Position numbers and translations under genes: made by a program. Under the pieces are notes generated by a model, which ran no database searches, was not told the origin of the DNA, and saw nothing but the letters and a program-made list of their open reading frames with translations. From Brevundimonas goettingensis (lineage in GTDB: Bacteria > Pseudomonadota > Alphaproteobacteria > Caulobacterales > Caulobacteraceae), in NCBI RefSeq assembly GCF_017487405.1, contig NZ_CP062222.1, forward strand, positions 1,287,001-1,351,000: a stretch of DNA of 64,000 nucleotides, given 5' to 3'. Of this stretch, positions 53,868-63,290 are shown in pieces (positions within the stretch are counted from its first letter, which is position 1; each line of letters begins with the position of its first letter).

Positions 53868-54665
53868 TCAGCCCGCCGGACCGGCCTTCTCCGCCACCTT
53901 GGCCGCGTCCCACAGGCCGTCCATCTCGGTGAGGTCGGACTGGTCGGGCGTGCGGCCGTCCTTCGCCAGCTCGGCCTCGATGAAGCCGAAGCGGCGCACG
54001 AACTTGGCGTTGGCGTCCCGCAGCGCGTCCTCGGGCTCGACCCCCAGCTTGCGGGCGAGGTTGGCGACAACGAACAGCAGGTCGCCCATCTCCTCACGGG
54101 CCTTGTCCAGGTCCCCCGCGGCGATCTCGGCCTTCAGCTCCCCGACCTCCTCGTCCAGCTTGTCGAAGACCTCGTCGGTGGAGGGCCAGTCGAACCCGAC
54201 CCGCGCCGCCCGCTTGGTCAGCTTGGCCGCACGGGCCAGGGCGGGCAGACCGACGGGCACGTCGTCCAGCACCCCGTGCTGCGCCTTGGCCGCGCGCTCG
54301 GCCGCCTTGATGTCCTCCCAGCGCGCCTTCTGCTCGACGGCGTCCCCCTTTGCGGCCTCGTCGGCGAAGACGTGCGGATGCCGCCGCACCAGCTTGTCGG
54401 ACATGGCGTTGGCCACGTCGTCGAAGCCGAACAGCCCGGCCTCCTCGGCCATCCGGGCGTGGAAGACGGTCTGGAACAACAGGTCGCCCAGCTCGGACTT
54501 CAGCTCGCCCATGTCGCCCCGCTCGATGGCGTCAGCGACCTCATAGGCCTCCTCGATCGTATAGGGGGCGATGGTGGCGAAGGTCTGCTCCAGGTCCCAC
54601 GGACAGCCGCCGTCCGGGTCCCTCAGCTTCGCCATGATGCCCAGCAGGCGATCGATCGGGGTCAT
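53868..54665 (-). CDS. mazG: nucleoside triphosphate pyrophosphohydrolase
   Basis: A 265-residue MazG protein with two all-alpha MazG domains. The first has RLLGIMAKLRDPDGGCPWDLEQTF, TIEEAYEVADAIERGD, ELGDLLFQTVFHARM with the EExxE-type metal site; the second has FDKLDEEVGELKAEI and EEMGDLLFVVANLARKLG. It hydrolyses house-cleaning NTPs to NMP and pyrophosphate. It overlaps the transporter gene by four bases (ATGA). Confidence 0.94.
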   Translation of the reverse strand: MTPIDRLLGIMAKLRDPDGGCPWDLEQTFATIAPYTIEEAYEVADAIERGDMGELKSELGDLLFQTVFHARMAEEAGLFGFDDVANAMSDKLVRRHPHVFADEAAKGDAVEQKARWEDIKAAERAAKAQHGVLDDVPVGLPALARAAKLTKRAARVGFDWPSTDEVFDKLDEEVGELKAEIAAGDLDKAREEMGDLLFVVANLARKLGVEPEDALRDANAKFVRRFGFIEAELAKDGRTPDQSDLTEMDGLWDAAKVAEKAGPAG

Positions 54666-56044
54666 GCAGCCGGACCCTCGGCGTCGCGCGCCTCCAGCGC
54701 CTGCCGGATCTCGTCATGGCGAGCAGGCGTCAGCGGATAGCGGCGCAGGATCACCGCCGCCGAGGCGATCAGCAGGGCCGGCACGGCGATGAACAGGACC
54801 TGCAGCACCAGCAGGGACGTCGGGCTGTTGCCCCCGGCCGGCGGCTCGGCCTGGAAGCCGACCCAGCCGAGGACGACATAGGGGATCAGGGCGAAGACGT
54901 GGCCCAGCTTGGTCGTGGCGCTGAGGATGGAGAACATCAGGGCCGTGCGGTCGACACCCGTCTCCAGCCGCACCTCGTCGCCCGCATCGGCCATCATGGC
55001 GCGCAGCAGGAACAGCCCGGCCGCATAGGGCAGGCCGGCAATGAACATGGCCACCGCCGTCAGGGCGAAGCTGCCGCCGGGCAGCAGGGTCGCCACGACA
55101 TAGAGGGCTGCGAAGATCAGGCTGGCGATAGCCAGGGCCCGGTGCTTGCCGATCCGCGTCGCCAGCTTGGCCCAGATCGGCGCGCCGCACAGCCCGCCGA
55201 CGAAGTAGAGCAGCATGAAGATCGAGGCCGCCGCCTTGTCGTAGCCCTTCACCTGATCGAAGAAGAAGAACAGCAGGGCCCCGGTGATGCCCGGCGCGAC
55301 GCCCAGCACCACGTCCGAGGCCAGCAGCCGCGCCACCGTCGGGCGTTTGACGATGTCCCAATAGGCCTTCAGGCCGCCGTGGGCGGGCGCCCCCGCATTG
55401 ACCGGCTCGGGCACGGCGAACAGGGCCAGGCCGATGGTTACGGGCAGGGCGACGACGATGGCCCAGCCCATGACGTGGACCCCGGCGACATAGTCCCCGA
55501 GCCCCAGCTGCACCACGGCGGCGGGCAGGATCAGGATGGCGATGACGCCGATGATGTTGAACGCCTGCCACCAGGCATAGACCCGGCTTCGCTGGTCGTA
55601 CTGGGGCGCCAGCACCGCCGCCCAGCCCAGCTGGCTCAGGGTCCCGACCGAGAAGCCGATGTAGAGCACCAGCAGCCAGGCGAAGAGGTAGAAGGGACCC
55701 GCGCCCGGTTTGACCATGACGAAGACCATCAGGGCCGCCAGCATCAGGATCGGCGTCGAGGCGGCCATCCACGGGCGATAGCGTCCGAACCGCGTCCGCG
55801 TCCGGTCCATCGCCGCCCCGATCAGCGGATCGGCGGCGATGTCGAAGGCCCTGACCGCCATGAAGACGAAGCCGACCATGGCGATGTCCAGCCCGACGTG
55901 GGTCGCATAGTACTCCGGCAGGGTCACCGGCAGGGCCACCCCGAACGCCGCCAGCGGCAGGCAGACGGTCGAGAAGGCCGCCAGCACGGCGTTGGAGCGG
56001 CGCGGCGCTGCGCTCGCGGGGGCAGGGGCGGGGACGTCGGTCAT
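54662..56044 (-). CDS. GPH-family sugar:cation symporter
   Basis: A 460-residue membrane transporter with twelve helices. The signature AADPLIGAAMDRTRTRFGRYRPW (around residues 70-92, Asp-Arg-Thr-Arg) is typical of glycoside-pentoside-hexuronide:cation symporters of the MFS. Substrate probably a disaccharide or glycoside. The ATG at 56044 is used; the longer frame adds a basic unconserved segment. It is divergent from the VanY-like gene, and the mazG start lies inside its stop. Confidence 0.86.
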   Translation of the reverse strand: MTDVPAPAPASAAPRRSNAVLAAFSTVCLPLAAFGVALPVTLPEYYATHVGLDIAMVGFVFMAVRAFDIAADPLIGAAMDRTRTRFGRYRPWMAASTPILMLAALMVFVMVKPGAGPFYLFAWLLVLYIGFSVGTLSQLGWAAVLAPQYDQRSRVYAWWQAFNIIGVIAILILPAAVVQLGLGDYVAGVHVMGWAIVVALPVTIGLALFAVPEPVNAGAPAHGGLKAYWDIVKRPTVARLLASDVVLGVAPGITGALLFFFFDQVKGYDKAAASIFMLLYFVGGLCGAPIWAKLATRIGKHRALAIASLIFAALYVVATLLPGGSFALTAVAMFIAGLPYAAGLFLLRAMMADAGDEVRLETGVDRTALMFSILSATTKLGHVFALIPYVVLGWVGFQAEPPAGGNSPTSLLVLQVLFIAVPALLIASAAVILRRYPLTPARHDEIRQALEARDAEGPAA

Positions 56045-56163
56045 GCGGGCGTCTCGGGCGGCCGGCCGGAGGATTCGGCCCGTCCCGTTATCGCAGCATT
56101 GCGGGCGGGCGCAGAAGGCCAATTCCGCTTGCGGCCCGGCCCGTCCTCAGGCTTCCTCGCCGC

Positions 56164-57027
56164 ATGGGTATGCGCGCCTTCCTGTCGGCTCTCGGAGCCC
56201 TGTCGCTGATGGCCGTCGCGGGCGCGGCGAACGCCCAGTCCTGCGACCGCTCCGGAGCGCCGTGGTCGGGCCCGGCCTTCTCCAACGCGGTCTCGGTCTA
56301 CACCCTCGAATGGTCGCCCTTCGGCAAGCCGGAGATGGGCTGGGAGACCTATCTCCCCCTGCTGCAGCGCGAGCTGCGCACCGACTGCGCCCCCGGCACG
56401 CCCGACTTCGCCGCCGCGCTCGCCGCCTTCCAGGGGCGCTACGCCCTGACTCCGACCGGCGTCTTCGATCAGGAGACCTTCGCGGTGCTCAAGGGCGTGC
56501 TGCAGGAGCGCCGGCCCTTCGTCATGGCCCGGACCCGCGACGAATGCCCCGAGCCGCCGCCGCTGAACCAGCTGGGCTACCTCTCGCCGGAGGAGGAGCA
56601 CGCCGACCGCCTGACCCGCCTGCTGCGCCGCGACACCCTCGAGGCCTATCGCGCCATGGCCGCCGCCGCCCGGCGCGAGGTCCCGGCCATCGCCGCTGAT
56701 CCCGAGCTGCTGCAGATCTTCTCGGGTTTCCGCGACCCGGAGGCCGACGCCGCCCGCTGCGCCGCCGAGGCCAACTGCGACGGCGTCCGCCGCGCCGCCT
56801 GTTCGCCCCACCGCACCGGCGCCGCCGTCGACCTCTATGTCGGCCATATGGAGGGGATGGGCGTCGACTCCACCGATCCCGCCAGCCGTCTCTACATGAC
56901 GCGGGGCCCCACCTACCGCTGGCTCGTCGCCAACGCCGCCCGCTTCGGCTTCGTCCCCTACCTCTACGAGCCCTGGCACTGGGAGTTTGTCGGGACCTCG
57001 GCCGCCCGTTACGCCGCAGGATCCTGA
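56164..57027 (+). CDS. D-alanyl-D-alanine carboxypeptidase, VanY-like
   Basis: A 287-residue exported zinc peptidase. Signal about 1-24 (ending AANAQ). Residues about 55-120 look like a peptidoglycan-binding fold (FAAALAAFQGRYALTPTGVFDQ). The C-terminal LAS-type domain has the zinc site CSPHRTGAAVDLYVG (His, Asp) and EPWHWEF (catalytic Glu and His). It trims the last D-Ala from peptide stems. First of three plus-strand genes in a row with DUF805 and an HExxH protein. Confidence 0.85.
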   Translation: MGMRAFLSALGALSLMAVAGAANAQSCDRSGAPWSGPAFSNAVSVYTLEWSPFGKPEMGWETYLPLLQRELRTDCAPGTPDFAAALAAFQGRYALTPTGVFDQETFAVLKGVLQERRPFVMARTRDECPEPPPLNQLGYLSPEEEHADRLTRLLRRDTLEAYRAMAAAARREVPAIAADPELLQIFSGFRDPEADAARCAAEANCDGVRRAACSPHRTGAAVDLYVGHMEGMGVDSTDPASRLYMTRGPTYRWLVANAARFGFVPYLYEPWHWEFVGTSAARYAAGS

Positions 57028-57030
57028 CCC

Positions 57031-57615
57031 ATGCCCAACCCGATCACGCACAATCTGAGCCGCCTGACCGACTTCAAGGGCCGTGACACACGCGGCCAGT
57101 TCTGGCCCTGGGCGGCGTGCGTCGTGGGCGGGATCATCCTGATCTGGTTCGTGGCCGTCGGCTCGGTCTTCGGGTGTATGGTCAGCCAGATGACCGCCTA
57201 TGCCGAGGCCCATCCGGACCAGGCGACCGTAACCACCGCGGACGGCTCCACCTCCATCGCGATCGAAGGCTCTCATCCCGAGTTCATACCGGACTTCGGC
57301 GTCCTGTTCTGGATCCTGGGCGGGATGGTGATCGCGGCCGTGGTGCTGCTGGCTGCGGCGGTCGCCCGGCGGCTTCATGACCGCGGGAGGTCGGCCTTCT
57401 GGGGTCTCGCGCCCCTGCCGTTCCTCACCTTCGGTCTGGTCGCCGTACCGGCGGTGATGAACGAGATCACGACCGGCGTGGAGCCCGACATGCGGCTGTT
57501 CCTCGCCATCTTCCTGAACAACATCTGCTATCTGGCGGTGCTCCTCACCCTGATCATCCAGTTGAGCGGTGCGGGACAACCCGAGCCCAACCGCTTCGGC
57601 CCGCCGACCGCCTGA
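57031..57615 (+). CDS. DUF805 membrane protein
   Basis: A 194-residue inner-membrane protein with four hydrophobic segments and the DUF805 hallmark ARRLHDRGRSAFWGLAPL. The N-terminal FKGRDTRGQFWPWA is also typical. Function of the family is unknown. An unusual polar loop (about 50-90) lies between the first two helices. It starts three bases after the VanY gene and overlaps the next start (TGATG). Confidence 0.88.
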   Translation: MPNPITHNLSRLTDFKGRDTRGQFWPWAACVVGGIILIWFVAVGSVFGCMVSQMTAYAEAHPDQATVTTADGSTSIAIEGSHPEFIPDFGVLFWILGGMVIAAVVLLAAAVARRLHDRGRSAFWGLAPLPFLTFGLVAVPAVMNEITTGVEPDMRLFLAIFLNNICYLAVLLTLIIQLSGAGQPEPNRFGPPTA

Positions 57616-58106
57616 TGCCGAGAACGCGGCCTCTGACGACCGGCGAACAGGGGCTGGCCCGCTCCGTCTTCGCCGAGGCTATCCCGCTGGAGACCGTGCG
57701 GCTGCTGGCCAGCCCGTTCGAGCGCGCCTTCGTGCCAGGCATGCTGTGGGGCAGGGGCTGGATCGTCTGGCCGGGGCGAGATCTGCCCGCCGACATCGCG
57801 CTCGCGCCCGTCTCGCTGCAAGCCACACTGATCCATGAGCTGGTCCACGTCTGGCAGGCCCTGAACGGCGTGAACCTGCTGCTGGCCAAGCTCAAGGCGG
57901 GTGACAGCGCCGCCTCCTACGCCTACCCACTTGATCCGGCCTGCGGCTGGGACCATCTCAACATCGAGCAGCAGGCGACCGCGGTGGAGCATCGATTCCG
58001 CCTGTCGCGCGGCCAGAAAATGCCTGCGCACTCCGCTTTTTACGACCAGTTGTGTCCGTTTCCGAAACCCCATCCCGAAACCCAGAGTTTCGACCTTGAG
58101 GCTTGA
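57615..58106 (+). CDS. HExxH zincin-like protein
   Basis: A 163-residue protein with a zinc metallopeptidase motif HELVHVWQ (about residues 74-81), preceded by ATLIHELVHVW and followed by an EQQA.AVEH helix (NIEQQATAVEHRFRL) that could give the third ligand. No signal is apparent. Similar single-domain proteins in this order are sometimes labelled vgr-related, a label not supported by the sequence. It is translationally coupled to the DUF805 gene. Confidence 0.72.
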   Translation: MPRTRPLTTGEQGLARSVFAEAIPLETVRLLASPFERAFVPGMLWGRGWIVWPGRDLPADIALAPVSLQATLIHELVHVWQALNGVNLLLAKLKAGDSAASYAYPLDPACGWDHLNIEQQATAVEHRFRLSRGQKMPAHSAFYDQLCPFPKPHPETQSFDLEA

Positions 58107-58181
58107 ACCGCGCGCGGGATGAGCTAAATCCGCTACCGACGCTGTTACTGAACCGCGTCCCTCATTCTCAAGGAGCGCCCC

Positions 58182-58784
58182 ATGGCGAAGGTTCTGGTTC
58201 TCTATCATTCCACCTACGGCCACCTCGAGACGATGGCCAAGGCCGTCGCCGAAGGCGCGGGCTCGGTCGAGGGCGTGACCGTCGACATCAAGCGCGTCCC
58301 CGAGACCGTGCCGGACGAGCTGGCCAGGGCCTCCCACTACAAGATGGATCAGGAAGCCCCGATCGCCACCGTCGACGACCTGAAGAACTATGACGCCATC
58401 ATCGTCGGCGCCGGCACCCGCTTCGGCACCGTCGCCTCGCAGATGCGCGCCTTCTGGGACCAGACTGGCGGCTTGTGGTTCTCGGGCGGCCTGATCGGCA
58501 AGGTCGGCGGCGTCTTCACCTCGACCGCGACCCAGCACGGCGGCCAGGAATCGACCATCCTCGGCTTCATCCCGACCCTGCTGCACCACGGCCTGGTCGT
58601 CGTCGGCCTGCCCTATAACTATCAGGAGCAGATGACGCTGGAAGCCATCCACGGCGGGAGCCCCTACGGCGCCACCACCATCACCGGCGGCGACGGCTCG
58701 CGTCAGCCTTCGGACATCGACCTCGGCGGCGCCCGCCACCAGGGCAAGCACATCGCCGAGATCGCGAAGAAGCTGCACGGCTAG
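58182..58784 (+). CDS. wrbA: NAD(P)H:quinone oxidoreductase WrbA
   Basis: A 200-residue flavodoxin-like FMN protein. The phosphate loop region [19 protein letters not shown] and the FMN contacts in [37 protein letters not shown] ([13 protein letters not shown]) segment and GTPYGATTI-like ([19 protein letters not shown]) are all WrbA landmarks. It reduces quinones by two electrons and limits oxidative stress. ygiD-like gene follows by three bases. Confidence 0.95.
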   Translation: MAKVLVLYHSTYGHLETMAKAVAEGAGSVEGVTVDIKRVPETVPDELARASHYKMDQEAPIATVDDLKNYDAIIVGAGTRFGTVASQMRAFWDQTGGLWFSGGLIGKVGGVFTSTATQHGGQESTILGFIPTLLHHGLVVVGLPYNYQEQMTLEAIHGGSPYGATTITGGDGSRQPSDIDLGGARHQGKHIAEIAKKLHG

Positions 58785-58787
58785 GCC

Positions 58788-59549
58788 ATGACGACCCAAC
58801 CGGCGATCTTCTTTGGTCACGGCTCTCCGATGAACGCGCTGGGCGGTCCCTATACCGCCGCCTGGCGCGACCTGGGCGAGGCGGTCGGCAAGCCGAAGGG
58901 CGTGGTCATGATCTCGGCCCACTGGGAGACCCGTGGGCTGGGCGTCACGGCCCAGGCGCGGCCTGAGACCATCCATGACTTCGGCGGCTTCCCGCCGGCG
59001 CTGCATGCGGTCCAGTACCCTGCACCGGGATCGCCGGAGCTGGCGGCGCGCGTCGCCGAACTGGCCGGCGCCATGCCCGTCGAGCAATGGGGTCTGGACC
59101 ACGGCACCTGGTCGGTCCTGGTCCATGTCTGGCCGGAGGCGGATGTGCCCGTTGTCCAGCTGTCCCTGAACCGCGACCTGACCGCGCGCCAGCACTATGA
59201 GCTGGCCAAGGCCCTGCGCCCGCTGCGGGAGGAGGGGATTGTCATCGCCGGCTCCGGCGACTTCGTCCACAACCTGCGCACCTGGAAGCGGACCGGGGAC
59301 GACGGCCCCTATCCCTGGGCGACCAGCTTCAACGACGCGGTCAAGGCGGCCTTCGTCAGCGGCGATCACGACGCCCTGATCGACTGGGTCGACCTCGCCG
59401 AGGAGGCTGAGCTCAGCGTCCCGACTGACGAACACTATCTGCCGCTGCTCTACATCGCCGCCCAGCAGAAGCTCGGCGAACCGGTGACCTTCTTCAACGA
59501 CGAGATTACTGGCGGCTCGATCTCGATGACGGGCGTGCGGATCGGCTAG
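58788..59549 (+). CDS. ygiD: DODA-type extradiol dioxygenase, YgiD-like
   Basis: A 253-residue class III ring-cleaving dioxygenase fold. IFFGHGSPMNALGG carries the first metal-ligand His, VVMISAHWETRG the second, and HDFGGFP and a later GSGDFVHNLRTW region complete the site. E. coli YgiD is a 4,5-DOPA extradiol dioxygenase. Its neighbour wrbA suggests quinone or catechol handling. Stop overlaps that of the convergent 79-residue gene. Confidence 0.92.
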   Translation: MTTQPAIFFGHGSPMNALGGPYTAAWRDLGEAVGKPKGVVMISAHWETRGLGVTAQARPETIHDFGGFPPALHAVQYPAPGSPELAARVAELAGAMPVEQWGLDHGTWSVLVHVWPEADVPVVQLSLNRDLTARQHYELAKALRPLREEGIVIAGSGDFVHNLRTWKRTGDDGPYPWATSFNDAVKAAFVSGDHDALIDWVDLAEEAELSVPTDEHYLPLLYIAAQQKLGEPVTFFNDEITGGSISMTGVRIG

Positions 59550-59785
59550 GGGGCGGGCTCCCAGAACGACCACACGCCGTTGGACGCCTCGGTCGCGGCG
59601 AAGGTTACGGGCTTCGGCCAAGGCGGGCCGCCGATCTCATAGACCGGCACGGCCTCGCCGTTGTGCGGCAATGGGTCCGTCGAGCCGACGCGTGTCCATT
59701 GATGCTTCCACACCGACAGGCCGCCGACCTTGGCGTCGTCGCCTTCAAGCCCCTTGTGGACGTGGACCCAGCCGCGATCGGTCAT
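59546..59785 (-). CDS. small hypothetical protein
   Basis: A 79-residue soluble, Trp-rich (six tryptophans) protein starting MTDRGWVHVHKGLEGDDAK and ending VWSFWEPAP. No family recognised. It begins nine bases after the acyl-CoA synthetase stop on the same strand, with a GAGGCGG region as possible ribosome site, so it is likely co-transcribed. Confidence 0.65.
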   Translation of the reverse strand: MTDRGWVHVHKGLEGDDAKVGGLSVWKHQWTRVGSTDPLPHNGEAVPVYEIGGPPWPKPVTFAATEASNGVWSFWEPAP

Positions 59786-59794
59786 TGCGGATGG

Positions 59795-61354
59795 TCAGGC
59801 CGCCTCGACCATCTTCTGGATCGCCACATAGTCGGTCTTGCCGGTGCCCAGCACGGGGACCTCGGCGACGGTGATGATCTTCTTGGGGATGGCCAGTTCG
59901 GGGGCGCCGTGGTCGCGGGCCCATTCGGACAGGCGGCCCGAGGAGGCGTCCTTGTGGTCCGTGACCAACACCAGCTTCTCGCCCTTGCGGCTGTCGGGGA
60001 CGGCGACGACAGCATGGCGGTTGTCGGGCCAGACGGCCGAGGCCAGGCCTTCCACGGCGGTCAGGGAGACCATCTCGCCGCCGATCTTGGCGAAGCGCTT
60101 CACCCGGCCGAGGATGGTGACATAGCCCTCTTCGTCGATGTCGACGATGTCGCCGGTGTCGTGCCAGCCGTCGGCCAGCGGATCCAGCCCCTCCGGGTCG
60201 TCGGGGGAGATATAGCCTTCCATGACGTTCGGGCCGCGCAGGTACAGACGGCCGCCGCCGGTGATGCCGGGGACTTCCTCAAGCCGGTATTCGATGCCCG
60301 GCAGGATCTGGCCGACCGAACCCGGCCGGTTACGATCCGGGTGGTTCACGGCGACGACAGGCGCGGCCTCGGTGGCGCCGTAGCCCTCCAGAACCATCAC
60401 CCCGCCGAACTTGGTGTTGAACAGGTGACGCGTCTCGTCGCGGACCTTCTCGGCCCCGGCGACGGCGAACTGCAGGGTGGCGAAGTCGCCGGGCTCGGCG
60501 ACGCGCGCGTACTGGTTCAGGAAGGTGTCGGTCGCGAACAGGATCGAGGCCTTCACCTGGGGTAGCAGGTCGGTGATCTGTTTGGCGTGCAGCGGCGAGG
60601 GATACTCGAACGCCTTCATCCCCTGCAGCAGCGGCAGAATGACCCCGCCCGTCAGGCCGAAGGAGTGGAAGGTCGGCAGCGGGTTGAACATCACCCATTC
60701 GGGCTTCAGGTCGATGTGCAGCGCCACCTGACGGGCGTTGGCGACCAGGTTCTTCTGGCTCAGCACCACCCCCTTGGGCGCGCCGAAGCTGCCCGAGGTG
60801 AACAGGACCACGCCCGGGCCGTCCGGATCGGTCTTCGTGCGGAAGCGTTTGGGCGCGATGCCGGCGGCCAGGCCGAACAGCTTGTCGGGCAGGCCGATGG
60901 TGGCGCGAACGTCGTCCAGCCAGGTGATCTCGGCGACCTTGCCCAGGGCGTCAGTCAGCTCGTCCAGCTTGGCCTGCTGGATGAAGCGCTTGGCCGAGAG
61001 GATGCGTTTGACGCCCGAGGTCTGGAGCGCCGCCTTCAGATTGGCCTCGCCGGCGGTGAAGTTGAGCATCACCGGCACCCGGCCGAAGGCGTGCAGGCCG
61101 AAGAAGGTGACCACAACGCCCATCGACGACGGCAGCAGCACCCCGACCCGCTCGCCCGGCTCGGTCATGGCGGCGATCTTGCGGCCCAGCACGAAGGCGG
61201 CGCGGATCAGGCCGGTGTAGGTCAGGGGCTTGCGGTCCTGGTCCTCCAGGATCTCCTTGTCGCCGAACCGGGCCCGCGCCGCGATCAGGGCGTCGAACAG
61301 GGTTTCTTCATACACGGCCGGCTTAAGGGCGCTGGAGTTCGGGGCGAACGGCAA
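59795..61354 (-). CDS. AMP-forming acyl-CoA/acyl-ACP synthetase, Aas-type
   Basis: A 519-residue adenylate-forming ligase. The AMP-binding loop reads VVLFTSGSFGAPKGVVLS (usually TSGSxGxPKG with Glu or Thr in place of Phe), followed by FHSFGLTGGVILPLL, EGYGATEAAPVVAVN and the hinge GWHDTGDIVDIDEEGYVTILGRVKRF. Similarity of motifs is closest to the synthetase half of Aas, which reacylates lysophospholipid. No acyltransferase half is fused. Substrate uncertain. Confidence 0.87.
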   Translation of the reverse strand: MPFAPNSSALKPAVYEETLFDALIAARARFGDKEILEDQDRKPLTYTGLIRAAFVLGRKIAAMTEPGERVGVLLPSSMGVVVTFFGLHAFGRVPVMLNFTAGEANLKAALQTSGVKRILSAKRFIQQAKLDELTDALGKVAEITWLDDVRATIGLPDKLFGLAAGIAPKRFRTKTDPDGPGVVLFTSGSFGAPKGVVLSQKNLVANARQVALHIDLKPEWVMFNPLPTFHSFGLTGGVILPLLQGMKAFEYPSPLHAKQITDLLPQVKASILFATDTFLNQYARVAEPGDFATLQFAVAGAEKVRDETRHLFNTKFGGVMVLEGYGATEAAPVVAVNHPDRNRPGSVGQILPGIEYRLEEVPGITGGGRLYLRGPNVMEGYISPDDPEGLDPLADGWHDTGDIVDIDEEGYVTILGRVKRFAKIGGEMVSLTAVEGLASAVWPDNRHAVVAVPDSRKGEKLVLVTDHKDASSGRLSEWARDHGAPELAIPKKIITVAEVPVLGTGKTDYVAIQKMVEAA

Positions 61355-61537
61355 GCGGTAATCTCCTCCGGGAAGCTCGCACGGCTCCCTCGCATCAGGC
61401 GGCGGAACCTAGTGCCCTCGGCGCGGCTTGAAAAGATAAGTTACGTCGCGTGAAGCCGTTCCCGCCTGCGAACGCTGAAACCAGTCGTGCTGGCCGCCTG
61501 CCTTGCCTTCCGGGCCCGGAAAGACGAAATACCGGCC

Positions 61538-62500
61538 ATGGTCACCCTGATCGACACCCTGAAGACGTCGCCTTCGGCCCTGCGTCACCCCGAGAAGCAG
61601 AACCGCCCGGAATCGGCGGTGCTCAAGAAGCCCGACTGGCTGCGGGTCAAGGCGCCCGGTTCGGGCCAGTACAATGCGACCAAGGACATCGTCCGCTCCA
61701 AGGGACTGGTGACGGTCTGCGAAGAGGCGGCCTGCCCGAACATCGGCGAGTGCTGGAGCCAGAAGCACGCCACCCTGATGATCATGGGCGACACCTGCAC
61801 CCGGGCCTGCGCCTTCTGCAACGTCAAGACGGGCCTGCCCCAGCCGCTGGATCCGGAAGAGCCCGGCAAGGTCGGGCTGGCCGTCCAGCAGATGGGCCTG
61901 AACCACGTGGTGATCACCTCGGTGGACCGCGACGACGTCGCCGACGGCGGCGCCGTCCACTTCGCCGAGGTCGTGCGCCAGATCCGCCTGCAGGCGCCCC
62001 AGACCACCATCGAGATCCTGACGCCCGACTTCCTGCGCAAGGACGGGGCGGCCGAGGTGATGATCGATGCGAAGCCCGACGTCTTCAACCACAACCTCGA
62101 AACCGTGCCGCGCCTCTATCTGAAGATCCGGCCCGGCGCCCGCTACTTCCACTCCCTGCGCCTGCTGCAGATGGTCAAGGAGCGCGACCCCAACCAGTTC
62201 ACCAAGTCCGGCATCATGGTCGGCCTGGGCGAGACCAAGGAGGAGGTCATGCAGGTCATGGACGACATGCGCTCCGCCGGCGTCGACTTCATCACAATCG
62301 GTCAGTACCTGGCCCCGACCCGCAAGCACGCGGCCATCGAGCGCTTCGTAACGCCGGAAGAGTTCAAGGCCTATGAGGCCATCGCCCGGGCCAAGGGCTT
62401 CCTGATGGTCTCGTCCAGCCCCCTGACGCGCAGCTCCCACCACGCCGGCGACGACTTCGCCCGCCTGAAGGCCGCCCGCGAAGGTCAGAACAGGCGTTGA
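61538..62500 (+). CDS. lipA: lipoyl synthase
   Basis: A 320-residue radical-SAM enzyme that inserts two sulfurs into octanoyl-protein to make lipoyl groups. Auxiliary cluster motif [13 protein letters not shown] and radical-SAM motif [10 protein letters not shown] are intact. C-terminal [15 protein letters not shown] is also typical, with the conserved Ser ligand. The ATG at 61538 is preferred; upstream frame is unconserved. It is followed by a coupled small membrane gene (TTGA overlap). Confidence 0.96.
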   Translation: MVTLIDTLKTSPSALRHPEKQNRPESAVLKKPDWLRVKAPGSGQYNATKDIVRSKGLVTVCEEAACPNIGECWSQKHATLMIMGDTCTRACAFCNVKTGLPQPLDPEEPGKVGLAVQQMGLNHVVITSVDRDDVADGGAVHFAEVVRQIRLQAPQTTIEILTPDFLRKDGAAEVMIDAKPDVFNHNLETVPRLYLKIRPGARYFHSLRLLQMVKERDPNQFTKSGIMVGLGETKEEVMQVMDDMRSAGVDFITIGQYLAPTRKHAAIERFVTPEEFKAYEAIARAKGFLMVSSSPLTRSSHHAGDDFARLKAAREGQNRR

Positions 62501-62841
62501 GTACTGACGCCGCCCCGGCCTGGAGCCTTCTGTTCCGGATCGGGCTCTTCGCGGCTTTCGCCGATGTCGCCCTGCTGACGACATTGACGGCCGGGCCTCT
62601 GCCTTTGAGCGCCAACCCGGTCTGGCTGACCTATGTCGCCGTTGTGGTCGGGATCGCCCTCATCGCCCTGGTGCTGCGCAGGACCGGTCGCCTTCAGCTG
62701 GCGGCTATCGTCATTGCGGCCGAGCTTGTGCCATTGGCATTCTGGTGCGTGCTGTTTATCGGCATGACCAACGGGATCGACGTTCTGGAACGGCTTTCTC
62801 CCAATCCGCCGAGCGTCGCCGCTCCCCGACCGACAGACTGA
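62497..62841 (+). CDS. small integral membrane protein
   Basis: A 114-residue protein with three hydrophobic helices ([59 protein letters not shown]) and a short Pro-rich tail. The TTG start at 62497 overlaps the lipA stop, so it is coupled. No family recognised. Confidence 0.7.
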   Translation: MSTDAAPAWSLLFRIGLFAAFADVALLTTLTAGPLPLSANPVWLTYVAVVVGIALIALVLRRTGRLQLAAIVIAAELVPLAFWCVLFIGMTNGIDVLERLSPNPPSVAAPRPTD

Positions 62842-62843
62842 GT

Positions 62844-63290
62844 TTGGCTCTCCACCGCGTCACCCGCATCCTGCCCTACGAACCCGCCCAGCTCGCCACG
62901 CTGGTGGCGGATGTGCGCGCCTATCCCGAGTTTGTGAAGTGGGTGACCTCCATGCGCGTCTGGAACGTGCGCGAGGAAGCGCCCGGCGTGACCCTGCTGG
63001 ACGCCGAGGCCCAGGTGGGCTTCTCCTTCCTGAAGGAGCGGTTCTCGACCTGGGTGCGCCATGACACCAACCTGCCGCGCGTCGAGGTCGGCCTGATCCG
63101 CGGGCCGTTCAAACATCTGAAGAACCGCTGGGACTTCCATGAGGACCCGGCCGGGACACGGCTGGAGTTCATGATCGACTTCGCCTTCAGGAGCCCGATC
63201 CTGAACGCGATGCTCCAGGCCAACTTCGATCTGGCCGTCTCCAAGCTGATCTCCAGCTTCGAGGCCGAGGCGAAACGCAGGTACGGATGA
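62844..63290 (+). CDS. COQ10/RatA-like START-domain protein
   Basis: A 148-residue SRPBCC/START-fold protein: the beginning RVTRILPYEPAQLATLVADVRAYPEF, then WVTSMRVWNV, the helix-grip strands VTLLDAEAQVGFSFLKERF, and the closing ISSFEAEAKRRYG. Homologues bind ubiquinone (COQ10); lipA-adjacent position is a recurring alphaproteobacterial order. Called RatA-type in some genomes, though toxin activity is doubtful. TTG at 62844 is two bases after the previous stop. Confidence 0.86.
   Translation: MALHRVTRILPYEPAQLATLVADVRAYPEFVKWVTSMRVWNVREEAPGVTLLDAEAQVGFSFLKERFSTWVRHDTNLPRVEVGLIRGPFKHLKNRWDFHEDPAGTRLEFMIDFAFRSPILNAMLQANFDLAVSKLISSFEAEAKRRYG

Noticed and set aside
57615..58106. Type VI secretion VgrG-related protein
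   Set aside because: No VgrG domain; only an HExxH motif supports a function.
57528..59621. Long minus-strand frame of 697 codons opposite wrbA and ygiD
   Set aside because: Antisense frames stay open by codon bias in GC-rich DNA; it covers recognised plus-strand genes and its product is low-complexity Gly/Arg/Leu.
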